This document shows positions 40,221-49,645 of a stretch of 64,000 bases of DNA, in pieces; position 1 is the stretch's first letter; each line of letters begins with the position of its first letter. Under the pieces are notes generated by a model that was not told the origin of the DNA, ran no database searches, and saw only the letters and a list, made by a program, of their open reading frames with translations. The stretch is from contig NZ_JAHXYH010000004.1 in assembly GCF_019970065.1 (NCBI RefSeq), positions 470,748 through 534,747 on the forward strand, given 5' to 3'. Both the position numbers and the translations under genes were made by a program. This DNA is from Chryseobacterium sp. OSA05B (GTDB lineage Bacteria > Bacteroidota > Bacteroidia > Flavobacteriales > Weeksellaceae).

Positions 40221-42473
40221 TTATTCTCTGTTTTTTACCAATACCCAGCCTGAGTATTGGGTAGCCGTATTGTTTTTGTCATTTTCATTCCAGGAGATGG
40301 AGTACCAGTAAGTTCCTGTAAGAACCTTTTTACCGGAAGCAGTTCCGTCCCATTTGAAGTTTCTGATTTTGTCAGCTTCGTAAAGTTTATTGCCATATCT
40401 GTCGTATACGATGAAAACAAGGTTTTTCTTATAAGCCAGAGCAGAATAATCAATAAAGTCATTCACGTTGTCGCCGTTTGGTGTAATGGCATTAATCAGG
40501 TTGGGAACAGTGATCTGCACTTCAACAGGTGTACAGTTGTAAAAATCTTTCACAAAAACCCTTGCTTCCCCTCTGTGAAGTCCTGTAAATGTATTTGAAT
40601 CCTGCCAGTCTATACCATTCAATGAATATTTATAAGGCGGAGTTCCTCCCGATACATTGACCGTTACTGTAGTATTATTAATATCTATGCTTGTTACAAC
40701 AGGATTTGCCGAAGCAATTACTTTTACAGTCTGGGTTGTGATACAGTCTCCTGTTTTTAATTTCACCCAATAGAGTCCTACGCCAACATTTTGGATAGAC
40801 GGTGTTGTTGCGCCGGTGATCCATTCATAGCCATCAAAGCCGGGACCCGCGTCCAGATTGGTTCTTCCGTCGATACAGATGATTTTGTCTTTTAAAACAG
40901 AAGAAGTGACAGGAGGTAGAACAATCAGATTTACTTTAGCCAGTGCAAAACATGCATTGGAATCTGTTACTTTTACATAAACCGAAGTACTCACGGACAT
41001 GTACTGAAGCGGATTGACAATTTCATTCGTTCCGGCTAAAGCATCTGCTACAGAGGTATAGTATTTTTTTGTGAAACCGCTGGTTAGGGTTGTTACGTTA
41101 GCGGAAGTAAGGTCAAATAGGGCATTCGTAATATTATTCTGTAAAAAGCATGAGCGCAACGTAACTTCTCTTACTGGTGTTTCCGGCAAAAATGCCAGGG
41201 TGATTTTTGCATTACCCGTACAGCCAAGAGGTGTCGTTACTTTTACATAAACACTCCCTGGTGCTGAAGTATAGCTGCCCGGATTGGTAATCTCATTCGT
41301 GCCTGCATTCAGGTCAGCAAGTGTTCTGTAGTATTTTTTAACCACGGTAAGGCCACCGGCCACATCCGCTGCGTTGAGGTTGAATAGTCCGTTTCCTGCT
41401 TTATTGTTGTTGCAGGCCAGCAAAGTTTTATCGGTCAGCAGAAGAGGAGCAAGGACAAGCTGTATTTTTCCATCAGGGTTGTCGCATAATATTCCTGCGT
41501 TATCTTTTACGACCACGGTGACTGTAGTGTTCGCATTGAACTGGAAGTTGGTTGGAGTTGTAATTGGAGTTGCTCCCTGAAAATAGGTGAAGGTATAGTT
41601 GGAAGGGTTGCTTACAAATTGAGAATTAAAGGTTGTTAAATTGACAGATCCGAATCCGGTTGTAGGATTTGGACAGAAAGACTGAGTAGCTGTAGCCTGC
41701 AAAATAGGAACTTTGTCCGTGTAAATTTTTACATTTTTAATGGAATGTCTTGATCTGGCCCCTCCGGTAGAAGCCGAAAATCCGAAATACCCAATCGTCA
41801 TAGCAGCTGCAGTGCCTGAAGGTGCGAATGACTGGTTACAGATCAAAGTCCCGTCAATGGTAATTTTTACAATCCAGTTAACAGGATTGGCAGGATCTAC
41901 CTGAGCGGTTACTTCAACATGTTTATAAGTAGCTCCCTGAAAAGGAATCGTTGTATTCAGATCCGGTGAGTGAAAAGAACTTCCTGCCGTATTGAAAAAC
42001 TCTACGTTATTGGTATCCGATGTATTGGCTACCTGTCCGTAAGCCACATGGACCTTACTCATTGTTGCTGTGGTGGTATTGTTGTACGTGTCAAATCCTA
42101 CAATAAAACCTACTGCATTTTGAGAAACTCCAAGACCTGAACCCAGTACACTGGCAACCGGCGGATTGGCTAGATACCAGAAGGCGATGCCATCTCCGTT
42201 GGACGTTTGGTTGGAATCCATTCTGAAATCGAATTCCACTCTCCACTTATCACAGTATTTTAGATTAATCTGATCATTCAGTCGTATAGAGCCGGATTGA
42301 TTATTCGTATCCGGAGTAAGCTGAATAAAATCACCGTTTACCTGTGCAGGATTTACCATGGTCCACCCTGTAGTGCTCACCGGATTTCCGGTTAATTGAT
42401 AGGTTTGGGAAAAGATTCCCCCTGACAGGAAGATCAGAAAGAGGGAAATATAAGACAGTAAAGATTTATTCAT
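40221..42473 (-). CDS. Type IX-secreted lectin-like protein 2 (type B sorting domain)
   Basis: A 750-residue protein, clear paralogue of the previous gene. Signal peptide ends GGIFSQ, followed by the same L-type-lectin-like domain (KWRVEFDFRMDS, GDGIAFWYLANPP). Three DxxLxxC modules with YYRTLADLNAGTNEI or YYTSVADALAGTNEI follow. The type B sorting domain begins NLINAITPNGDNVNDFIDY. The C-terminal domain is closer to protein 3 than to protein 1, despite the lectin-like N terminus. Extracellular adhesion or glycan binding is plausible but unproven. A long inverted repeat lies just before its ATG. Confidence 0.86.
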   Translation of the reverse strand: MNKSLLSYISLFLIFLSGGIFSQTYQLTGNPVSTTGWTMVNPAQVNGDFIQLTPDTNNQSGSIRLNDQINLKYCDKWRVEFDFRMDSNQTSNGDGIAFWYLANPPVASVLGSGLGVSQNAVGFIVGFDTYNNTTTATMSKVHVAYGQVANTSDTNNVEFFNTAGSSFHSPDLNTTIPFQGATYKHVEVTAQVDPANPVNWIVKITIDGTLICNQSFAPSGTAAAMTIGYFGFSASTGGARSRHSIKNVKIYTDKVPILQATATQSFCPNPTTGFGSVNLTTFNSQFVSNPSNYTFTYFQGATPITTPTNFQFNANTTVTVVVKDNAGILCDNPDGKIQLVLAPLLLTDKTLLACNNNKAGNGLFNLNAADVAGGLTVVKKYYRTLADLNAGTNEITNPGSYTSAPGSVYVKVTTPLGCTGNAKITLAFLPETPVREVTLRSCFLQNNITNALFDLTSANVTTLTSGFTKKYYTSVADALAGTNEIVNPLQYMSVSTSVYVKVTDSNACFALAKVNLIVLPPVTSSVLKDKIICIDGRTNLDAGPGFDGYEWITGATTPSIQNVGVGLYWVKLKTGDCITTQTVKVIASANPVVTSIDINNTTVTVNVSGGTPPYKYSLNGIDWQDSNTFTGLHRGEARVFVKDFYNCTPVEVQITVPNLINAITPNGDNVNDFIDYSALAYKKNLVFIVYDRYGNKLYEADKIRNFKWDGTASGKKVLTGTYWYSISWNENDKNNTATQYSGWVLVKNRE

Positions 42474-42475
42474 TG

Positions 42476-42524
42476 AATTGGGATTACTTTTAATTAGATG
42501 GTGTAAATATATTAAATCCCAATT
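42476..42524 (-). promoter_or_regulatory. Inverted repeat flanking the start of T9SS protein 2
   Basis: Perfect 10-bp arms AATTGGGATT (42476-42485) and AATCCCAATT (42515-42524), 29 bases apart. A TATATTTA box lies between them on the minus strand. Either an operator surrounding a weak -7 element or an RNA hairpin touching the start codon would fit; sequence cannot decide. Confidence 0.45.
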
Positions 42525-42631
42525 AATTAATGCGTGTTCAATGTTAATTTTACTGAATATGATAGCAAATTTTCAATAATGATAAGGAAAACCAAAGAAT
42601 GTCGTATGTGATGAGTAGCAATTTAGATTTA

Positions 42632-43108
42632 TTAAAAAAGTGAGTTGCTCTCCAAACCTTCGAAATAAGTGTCGATTTCCAGATCAGATGAATTGGCTGC
42701 AGCTACAGCAAGTTTGTCGCAGAGTTCATTTTCGAAATGTCCTGCATGGCCTTTTACCCAGTGCATTTGTGGAGTATGCTTATTGTACATTTCGATGAAT
42801 CTTTTCCAGAGGTCAGGGTTTTTTACATTTTTCCAGCCTCTTTTGATCCATCCTGCGATCCACTTTTGATTCACGGCATCCGCTACATATTTGCTGTCAG
42901 TATAAATATGAATATCGTTCTCCGAAGATTTTAGTTTTTCCATGGCGGAAATCACAGCCAGGAGTTCCATCCTGTTGTTGGTGGTTTTTCTGAAACCTTT
43001 GGAGAATGTTTTCTGATAGTTTTTTTCAGGAACACGCATAAGGATTCCGTAGCCTCCTTTTCCGGGATTTCCGCTGCATGCACCGTCAGTGTATATTTCT
43101 ATTCTCAA
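42632..43108 (-). CDS. rnhA: Ribonuclease HI
   Basis: A 158-residue cytoplasmic endonuclease removing RNA from RNA-DNA hybrids. The four metal-binding acidic residues are visible: Asp8 in IYTDGACSGNPG, Glu48 in NNRMELL, Asp71 in IYTDSKYV and Asp131 in ENELCDKLA. It is unfused and of usual length. It lies 83 bases after dnaB, the replicative helicase, on the same strand. Confidence 0.96.
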   Translation of the reverse strand: MRIEIYTDGACSGNPGKGGYGILMRVPEKNYQKTFSKGFRKTTNNRMELLAVISAMEKLKSSENDIHIYTDSKYVADAVNQKWIAGWIKRGWKNVKNPDLWKRFIEMYNKHTPQMHWVKGHAGHFENELCDKLAVAAANSSDLEIDTYFEGLESNSLF

Positions 43109-43191
43109 AAGTTCAGGTATATAAAATCAGTATTCCGCAACATGTAGCTTACAGAATACTGAGCTGTTATTTAATTTAAATTGTGTGGATT

Positions 43192-44781
43192 CTAGAACGG
43201 GAAATCATCATCGTCATCGAAATCGTTCATGGATGAACCGGAAAGCTTTGAACTGTCCGGAAGATCAAATGCTGCACCCGGCTGAATGGTTGTCTTGATC
43301 TTGTCAAAACCACTCGGTTCATTAGATCCGAAATTAGAAGGATAACCTCCCATACCGCCATCTAACGCAGCTTCAATGTCACCAAATTTAGCAAAATGCT
43401 TTAAGAATGATAATCTCACATCGGCTGTAGCACCATTCCTGTGTTTCGCAATGATCAGCTCGGCTTGGTTTTCCGTTGGCGTTTCCGCACCTTCTTCATC
43501 GTTATCCCAAACTGCAATTTTATAGTATTCCGGTCTGAAGATAAACGATACGATATCCGCATCCTGCTCAATCGCTCCGGATTCCCTCAGATCAGAAAGC
43601 TGAGGTCTTTTTCCGGGACGGGCTTCCACACTTCTGGATAGCTGGGAAAGGGCAATCACCGGTACATTAAGTTCTTTAGCAATCGCTTTCAGGGAACGTG
43701 AGATCATGGAGATTTCCTGTTCACGGTTTCCTACTCCTTTTCCTCCGCCTCCTGCGGTCATCAGCTGAAGGTAGTCGACCATGATCAGTCTTACTCCATG
43801 CTGCATTACCAATCTTCGGCATTTCGCACGGAAGTCGAATATAGAAAGGGAAGGGGTTTCGTCAATAAATAGCGGTGCATTTTCCAGTTCCGATACATTG
43901 GAGAACAGTCTCTGCCATTCTTCATCATCCAGGGTTCCTTTTCTCAGTTTTTCGGAAGAGATTTTCGTTTCGGAAGCAATCATCCTCGTGATCAGCTGTA
44001 CAGATGCCATCTCGAGAGAGAATAGCACCATGGGAATCTTGTGACCTACCGCAATATTTCTGGCCATAGACAGCAGGAATGCTGTTTTACCCATCGCGGG
44101 ACGGGCTGCTATAATGATGAGGTCGGAATTCTGCCAACCTCCTGTTTCTTTATCAATATCTCTGAATCCTGAAGGAACCCCGGAAAGTCCTTCCTTGTCC
44201 TTCAAAGATTTAATGGTGTCGATAGCCTGTTTTACCAATGAGTTGGCCGTATCAAACCCTTTTTTGATCGTACCGTTCGTAATCTCGAAGAATGACTGTT
44301 CTGCTTTGTCCAGAAGTTCAAATACATCGGTAGATTCTTTATAGGAAGAGTCAATCACGTTCGCAGAAACATTGATCAGACTTCTTAAGATATATTTTTC
44401 AAGAATAACACGTACATGGTATTCAATGTGGGCAGATGAACTTACGCCCATGGTAAGATCAATGATATAATGGTCGCCACCAGCCTGGCTTAATTTATCT
44501 TCTTTCTTTAACTCCTGGATGATCGTCATAAGATCCACAGGGTGATTGCCTTCATAAAGCTTTAAAATCGTGGCAAAAATGACCTGATGTCTCGGATCAT
44601 AAAATACCTCGGGAGTAAGAAGGTCAATAGAGTGGTCAAGACCTTTCTTGTCAATAAGAAAAGTTCCTATCACCAGTCGTTCAAAATCTACAGCATTGGG
44701 TGGCATTTTTCCATCCGCAATAGACAGCTCTCTTGCAAAGTTTCCGTGTGTAAGGGATGATAATGTTTCTTTCTGCGCCAT
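43192..44781 (-). CDS. dnaB: Replicative DNA helicase
   Basis: The 529-residue hexameric helicase of replication. The N-terminal helical domain occupies roughly residues 25-150. The RecA core shows Walker A ARPAMGKT at 226-233 and Walker B VRLIMVDYLQLM; QLSRSVEARPGKRPQLSDLRESG-like text is the arginine-finger region. The tail ends in an acidic run (DFDDDDDFPF), a type of tail seen on single-stranded DNA-linked proteins. The -7 element TATCTTTG ends four bases before the ATG, so the mRNA may be leaderless. It is flanked on both sides by T9SS protein genes. Confidence 0.96.
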   Translation of the reverse strand: MAQKETLSSLTHGNFARELSIADGKMPPNAVDFERLVIGTFLIDKKGLDHSIDLLTPEVFYDPRHQVIFATILKLYEGNHPVDLMTIIQELKKEDKLSQAGGDHYIIDLTMGVSSSAHIEYHVRVILEKYILRSLINVSANVIDSSYKESTDVFELLDKAEQSFFEITNGTIKKGFDTANSLVKQAIDTIKSLKDKEGLSGVPSGFRDIDKETGGWQNSDLIIIAARPAMGKTAFLLSMARNIAVGHKIPMVLFSLEMASVQLITRMIASETKISSEKLRKGTLDDEEWQRLFSNVSELENAPLFIDETPSLSIFDFRAKCRRLVMQHGVRLIMVDYLQLMTAGGGGKGVGNREQEISMISRSLKAIAKELNVPVIALSQLSRSVEARPGKRPQLSDLRESGAIEQDADIVSFIFRPEYYKIAVWDNDEEGAETPTENQAELIIAKHRNGATADVRLSFLKHFAKFGDIEAALDGGMGGYPSNFGSNEPSGFDKIKTTIQPGAAFDLPDSSKLSGSSMNDFDDDDDFPF

Positions 44782-44785
44782 GATG

Positions 44786-44793
44786 CAAAGATA
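44786..44793 (-). promoter_or_regulatory. -7 element four bases before dnaB
   Basis: Minus strand reads TATCTTTG and ends four bases before the ATG at 44781, identical in sequence and spacing to the xrtF element. Confidence 0.55.
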
Positions 44794-44939
44794 GTTTATT
44801 TAAAAAAAATAATTAAAAAATAGTAACTAACAAGTTATCAGCATTCCTACTTAAGATGCAATGGACAGGAAGTATAAGAATGTTAGTAAAAAACGGGGAT
44901 CAAAAATAGAAAAATTTCAATAATTTCTGCTTAATTGGA

Positions 44940-45130
44940 TGAAGATTATAAGTTTTTTGATTTTAGACATCAGATGTCAGACGTGAGATTTCAGATTTTT
45001 AGATTGTGATTACGGGATGTGAATAGTGAATTTTGCTGCGCAAGTTAAATGCGAAAGTTCTCCAACTCCGGGATCCACTCCTAATAACTCATAACGCACA
45101 ATTTACAACTTTTCAAACCTCTCAAACTCG
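44940..45130. repeat. Gene-free stretch of inverted intergenic words
   Basis: The gap 44782-45196 has no gene. GACATCAGATGTCAGACGTG near 44965 is the reverse form of words near 20937 and 57658; GTGAATTTTGCTGCGCAAG (45026-45044) copies 21998-22016; TTTCAAACCTCTCAAACTCG (near 45112) is the reverse form of the GTTTGAG words. Confidence 0.55.
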
Positions 45131-45149
45131 TATTCGTAACCTGCAAAAA

Positions 45150-45180
45150 AAAGACTGCCGGTTAAGGCAGTCTTTTTTTT
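45150..45180 (-). terminator. Terminator after T9SS protein 3
   Basis: AAAGACTGCC (45150-45159) and GGCAGTCTTT (45166-45175) with GGTTAA loop; A/T runs on both sides. Confidence 0.85.
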
Positions 45181-45196
45181 TGATATAAGAATAGAT

Positions 45197-47314
45197 TTAT
45201 TCTTTATTTTTTAGCAGTATCCATCCTGAATATTTCGTTTCTGTACTGTTCTTATCGTTTTCGTTCCATGAGATCGTATACCAGTAAGTTCCTGTAGGGA
45301 TCTTCTTGCCTGAAGCAGTTCCGTCCCATTTGTAATCTCTCATTTTGTTGGCTTCATAAAGCTTATTTCCATATCTGTCGTACACAATGAATACCAGATT
45401 TTTCTTATAAGACAGAGCAGAGTAGTCGATCTCGTCATTGATCTTATCTCCGTTCGGAGTAATCGCATTGATCAAATTCGGTACAGTCACAGTGATCTGG
45501 ATAGGGTTACAGTTGAAAGAATCCTTTAAGAAGATCTTGTTGTCTCCTCTAGGAAGCCCACTGAACGAGTTTGCTGCCTGCCATGTGATTCCGTCTAATG
45601 AATACATGTAAGGAGGAGTTCCGCCTGAAGCATTCACGGTAATGGTATTATTACTGATTTCTACAGAAGAGATCACAGGTTGCGTAGAAGCAAAAACGGT
45701 TACCGTTTGAAGCGTAAAGCATTTTCCTGTTTTCAGTTTCACCCAGTATACTCCGATTCCTACATTGCTGATGGTTTGAGTAGTTGCTCCGGTGCTCCAT
45801 TCGTATCCGTCAAATCCAGGTCCTGCATCCAGTGTTGTCTTAGCTTCAGCACAGATCGTTTTGTCTTTCAGTACTGCAGATTTTACAGGAGGAAGAACTT
45901 TTAATGTGATTTTTGCGATATCATAACACTGATTGGCATTGGTTACTCTTACATAAACTTCTGTGCTTATGGTAATATAAGCATCAGGATTACCGATAGG
46001 GTTGGTTTCTGCTTTCGCGTCGTTCAGTGTTTTATAGAATTTTTTGGTTTGTCCTGCTATTGCACCTACTTCAACTTTTGTAAGGTCAAACTTAGCCTGC
46101 AGGATGTCGTTTTCTATATAACATTCTTCAACCAGTGCATCTCTTAGTGTAACTACCGGATGGAATGATAATGTAATATTACCTACTGCTGTACATCCGA
46201 ATGCGGAAATTACTTTTGCATAGACTATTTTCTGAGCAGAAATATAATCGGTAGGACTGGTGATCTCGTTGGTATCAGCGTTTAGATCAGCCAGTGTCGG
46301 ATAGTATTTTTTGGTACCGCCGGTAAATACATCTGCCGTGGTAAGATCAAATTTCCCAGTTCCTTCGCTATTATTGTTACATGCAAAAATGGTAGCATTC
46401 TTAGCCGTGATGCTGGCATTTACAAATTTAAACTTCCCACTGATGAAACATTTATTGACCACATTATTAGGGTCATCGGGATCCAGATATCGGATTCTGT
46501 AGTAATAATCGGTTGTTGCATTTACCGTTGCAATTGTTAGAGGATTATCTCCTGTAACTACATCATTGGTATCATTATGATAAGTAACTTTAAAATTAGG
46601 ACTGTTACCGTTAATAATTCCGGCAGTAAGCGAGTTAAAGTTAAATTGTGAAGGAAGTCCGCACACCATGATCGTTGTAGGATCGGTTGGAGCAGCTCCC
46701 GGAATTCCCGGTGGAATAAAAGGGTTAGGAGCAAGAGTTGGATTGTTAAATGCGGAGCTCAAGGTAGCGGTACCACCCCAGATCAGCTTAAACCCATCAG
46801 GAGAACTTTCAAAATTATCTACAACAAGATAATAGGTTTGTCCTGCCAGTACGTCCATGTAAGGGCTCCATTCTGCCTGATTTCCTGCAGTTCCGTTGGT
46901 ATTAGGTGTTGCAGGCGGCGGCACGGTCAGGCTAAGACCTGTATTTCCGTTAGGTACACGGCCAGTATAGTTACATCTTATAGGAGTTACAAAAGTGTTG
47001 TTGGTATTTAGAGAAGTACATCCATTGGTCGTAGGGCCATATACTGCAAAATCGTAATCATCCGAATTAACGTTAGGGTCAATCGTAAATGACAGTGTGC
47101 CGGATGTTGCTATTGTAAAGGTATACCATACTGAATAGTTTTCATTTCTACCCAGACAACCGTTGGCAGATAAATTCTCTTGAGTAGTTCCATGTCCTGA
47201 TGGTGTGTAGGAGATATCCGAGTTTCCACAGAGTGGAATAGCTGTAACGCAGTCGGACTGTGCATAAAACACCTGCGCTACAAATAGAATTAAAAGAAGT
47301 AATGTTTTTTTCAT
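45197..47314 (-). CDS. Type IX-secreted protein 3 (type B sorting domain)
   Basis: About 705 residues, starting MKKTLLLLILFVAQVFYAQ at 47314; a longer frame to 47446 only adds upstream non-coding text. The N-terminal domain (CVTAIPLCGNSDISYTPSG, SVWYTFTIATSGTLSFTIDP, DYDFAVYGPTTNGC) resembles a PPC-like or CUB-like adhesion fold and is shared with protein 4 rather than with the lectin-like pair. Repeated DxxLxxC modules and the type B sorting domain (NLINAITPNGDKINDEIDY ... SGWILLKNKE) follow. The sorting domain is closest to protein 2. Confidence 0.86.
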   Translation of the reverse strand: MKKTLLLLILFVAQVFYAQSDCVTAIPLCGNSDISYTPSGHGTTQENLSANGCLGRNENYSVWYTFTIATSGTLSFTIDPNVNSDDYDFAVYGPTTNGCTSLNTNNTFVTPIRCNYTGRVPNGNTGLSLTVPPPATPNTNGTAGNQAEWSPYMDVLAGQTYYLVVDNFESSPDGFKLIWGGTATLSSAFNNPTLAPNPFIPPGIPGAAPTDPTTIMVCGLPSQFNFNSLTAGIINGNSPNFKVTYHNDTNDVVTGDNPLTIATVNATTDYYYRIRYLDPDDPNNVVNKCFISGKFKFVNASITAKNATIFACNNNSEGTGKFDLTTADVFTGGTKKYYPTLADLNADTNEITSPTDYISAQKIVYAKVISAFGCTAVGNITLSFHPVVTLRDALVEECYIENDILQAKFDLTKVEVGAIAGQTKKFYKTLNDAKAETNPIGNPDAYITISTEVYVRVTNANQCYDIAKITLKVLPPVKSAVLKDKTICAEAKTTLDAGPGFDGYEWSTGATTQTISNVGIGVYWVKLKTGKCFTLQTVTVFASTQPVISSVEISNNTITVNASGGTPPYMYSLDGITWQAANSFSGLPRGDNKIFLKDSFNCNPIQITVTVPNLINAITPNGDKINDEIDYSALSYKKNLVFIVYDRYGNKLYEANKMRDYKWDGTASGKKIPTGTYWYTISWNENDKNSTETKYSGWILLKNKE

Positions 47315-47378
47315 GTTTAAAATGATTTTAGTGAAACAAGATTTGAGAAAAATAAAGTTATCAGCATTTATGTGAAAA

Positions 47379-47402
47379 AAAACCGCCCCGTAGAGCGGTT
47401 TT
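47379..47402 (-). terminator. Terminator after T9SS protein 4
   Basis: AAAACCGC (47379-47386) and GCGGTTTT (47395-47402); the minus strand continues into a T run. Confidence 0.8.
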
Positions 47403-47418
47403 CTGTTTTTTATAATGA

Positions 47419-49554
47419 TTATTCTCTGTTTTTTACCATTACCCATCCTGAAAACTTGAATGGTGTATTCTTTTTGTCATTTTCATTCCATGTTACAGAA
47501 TACCAGTAGGTTCCTGTAGGGATCTTTTTCCCGGCTACGGTTCCGTCCCACTTATATCCGTTGGACTTATCAGCCTGATGGATTTTCGTACCATATCTGT
47601 CAAAGATGCTCAGCACAAGGCTTTGTTTTCCAGATAATGCTGAATAATCAATGACATCGTTCACGCCATCTCCGTTTGGAGTGATCACATTGATAAGGTT
47701 CGGAACTAAAACGGTAATATCTATAGGCTCACAGTCATAAGCATCCTTTACATATACTTTGTGGTCACCTCTTGAAATATTGGTGAATACATTAGAGTCC
47801 TGCCAGTTGATATTATCCATAGAATATTTGTAGTCTGGAGTTCCTCCGATAACATTCACGGTGATTGTAGTGTTTGAAATATCAATGCTTGATATTACCG
47901 GCTGCTCGGAAGCATATACTTTTACTTTCTGTAGTGTGATACAGTTTCCGGTTTTTAATTTAACCCAGTAAGTTCCTACAGCTGCATTGTTAATAGCCTG
48001 TGTAGTAGCTCCTGTGCTCCATTCGTAACCGTTGAATCCGGGTCCTGCATCCAGTGTTGTTTTGTCCTCGATACAGATGATTTTATCTTTTAAAACGCTT
48101 GAGTAAACAGGTCCCATTACGGTCAGTGTTATTTTTGCGATATTATAACATCCCTGTGCGTTGAATACTTTCGCATACACTACTCCTGTAGGTGCTGTAT
48201 AAGTAAGGAAGTTTAAAATTTCATTCGTTCCGTTTACGGCATCTGCTACAGACGGGTAATATTTTTTCGTTGCTGTTCCTACAGTTACTGGCGCATTGTT
48301 AAGGTTAAATACGCCCAGTGAATGGTTAGTTTCAATGAAACACTCTCTCAAAGAAGCATCAGTTACCGCTACCAGTGGATGGAATTTCAGAGTGATTTCA
48401 GCAGTTGCTGTACATCCGAATTCATTAGTGGCTTTTACAAAAATTTTTCCTTCAGCAGATACAAACTGGTATATAGAAGGACTTGTAATTTCATTAGTTC
48501 CAGCATTCAGGTCGAACATTGTGGGATAATACTTTAACGTATGGCTGGGTAAAGCTCCAATCGTAGCAGTCGTAAGATCATACATTGCTGTTCCGGAGTT
48601 ATTATTACTGCAACTTGTAAGCGTAGCATTGTTTAAAGTAAAGCTTCCATCCCTGAATTTGAATTTACCTGTAATAAAACAGCCATTCATAGGATTTGTA
48701 GGATTCGTCGGATCCTGATATGCAATTCTGTAAAGGTAAGTGGCTGTAAAGTTTACTACCTCTGAAGTAACAGGGTTTGCTCCTGTAATAACATCATTGG
48801 TTGTTTTATGATAGCTTACCTTGAAGTTGGCACTGTTACCGTTAATAATTCCAGCGCTAAGTGCCGCAAAGTTGAAAGGTGTAGCCAGTGAACATACAGT
48901 AATTTCATTCGGGTTAGCAGGGTTTGCTGCAGGCTGTCCAGGTGTTACAAACGGAAACGGAGCTAAAGCCGGATCGTTGAATGCTGAACTTAAGCTTGCA
49001 GTACCGGTCCATGTCAGTGAGAATCCATCTGGTGAACTTCTGAAGTTGTCTACTACAAGATAATAGGTCTCGCCAGCCTGTACAACCATATGGGGGCTCC
49101 ATTCTGCCTGGTTTCCTGCGCTACCATTGGTGTTAGGAGGTGGCGGAGGAGGTATCGTTAGAAGTAAGCCTGTGTTTCCCTGAGAGGCACCTGTACCATT
49201 GTAATTACATCTTAAAGGCGTAACGAAAACGTTAGCGTTGTTCAAAGAAGTACAACCGTTTGTGGTAGGGCCATAAACCGCAAAGTCATAATCGTCGGTG
49301 TCTATGTTAGGGTTAATAACAAACGCTAACGTTCCGGAAGTTGCTGCCGTAAATGAATACCATACTGAAAAGTGTTCGTTTTCAGTGTCATTCAAACATG
49401 AATTTACACCAATGCCCTCCAGTATATTTCCAGGCCCGGAAGGGGTATATGAGATATCTGAGTTTCCACAGACAGATATTGCACTAATACAATCTGACTG
49501 AGCATATAAGATGCGCGAGCAGATGATTAGAAAAACGAGTAATGCTTTTTTCAT
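47419..49554 (-). CDS. Type IX-secreted protein 4 (type B sorting domain)
   Basis: A 711-residue paralogue of protein 3. Signal peptide residues 1-18 end RILYAQ. The N-terminal PPC/CUB-like domain has the same Cys spacing (CISAISVCGNSDISYTPSG). The modules DASLRECFIET and YYPSVADAVNGTNEI are nearly those of protein 1. The sorting domain (NLINVITPNGDGVNDVIDY) is also closest to protein 1. It should be exported by T9SS. The order and mixed relationships suggest exchange between these four genes. Confidence 0.86.
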   Translation of the reverse strand: MKKALLVFLIICSRILYAQSDCISAISVCGNSDISYTPSGPGNILEGIGVNSCLNDTENEHFSVWYSFTAATSGTLAFVINPNIDTDDYDFAVYGPTTNGCTSLNNANVFVTPLRCNYNGTGASQGNTGLLLTIPPPPPPNTNGSAGNQAEWSPHMVVQAGETYYLVVDNFRSSPDGFSLTWTGTASLSSAFNDPALAPFPFVTPGQPAANPANPNEITVCSLATPFNFAALSAGIINGNSANFKVSYHKTTNDVITGANPVTSEVVNFTATYLYRIAYQDPTNPTNPMNGCFITGKFKFRDGSFTLNNATLTSCSNNNSGTAMYDLTTATIGALPSHTLKYYPTMFDLNAGTNEITSPSIYQFVSAEGKIFVKATNEFGCTATAEITLKFHPLVAVTDASLRECFIETNHSLGVFNLNNAPVTVGTATKKYYPSVADAVNGTNEILNFLTYTAPTGVVYAKVFNAQGCYNIAKITLTVMGPVYSSVLKDKIICIEDKTTLDAGPGFNGYEWSTGATTQAINNAAVGTYWVKLKTGNCITLQKVKVYASEQPVISSIDISNTTITVNVIGGTPDYKYSMDNINWQDSNVFTNISRGDHKVYVKDAYDCEPIDITVLVPNLINVITPNGDGVNDVIDYSALSGKQSLVLSIFDRYGTKIHQADKSNGYKWDGTVAGKKIPTGTYWYSVTWNENDKKNTPFKFSGWVMVKNRE

Positions 49555-49645
49555 AAAGGGGGATTTAAAAAAGACAAATATAAAAAATTATTAAAGTTAA
49601 TTTAAAGATTTTGTGATATATTTAATAGAATGAGCATATTATTGT

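Noticed and set aside
47315..47446. Extension of T9SS protein 3
   Set aside because: The extra residues precede a perfect signal peptide and cover the terminator of the neighbouring gene.
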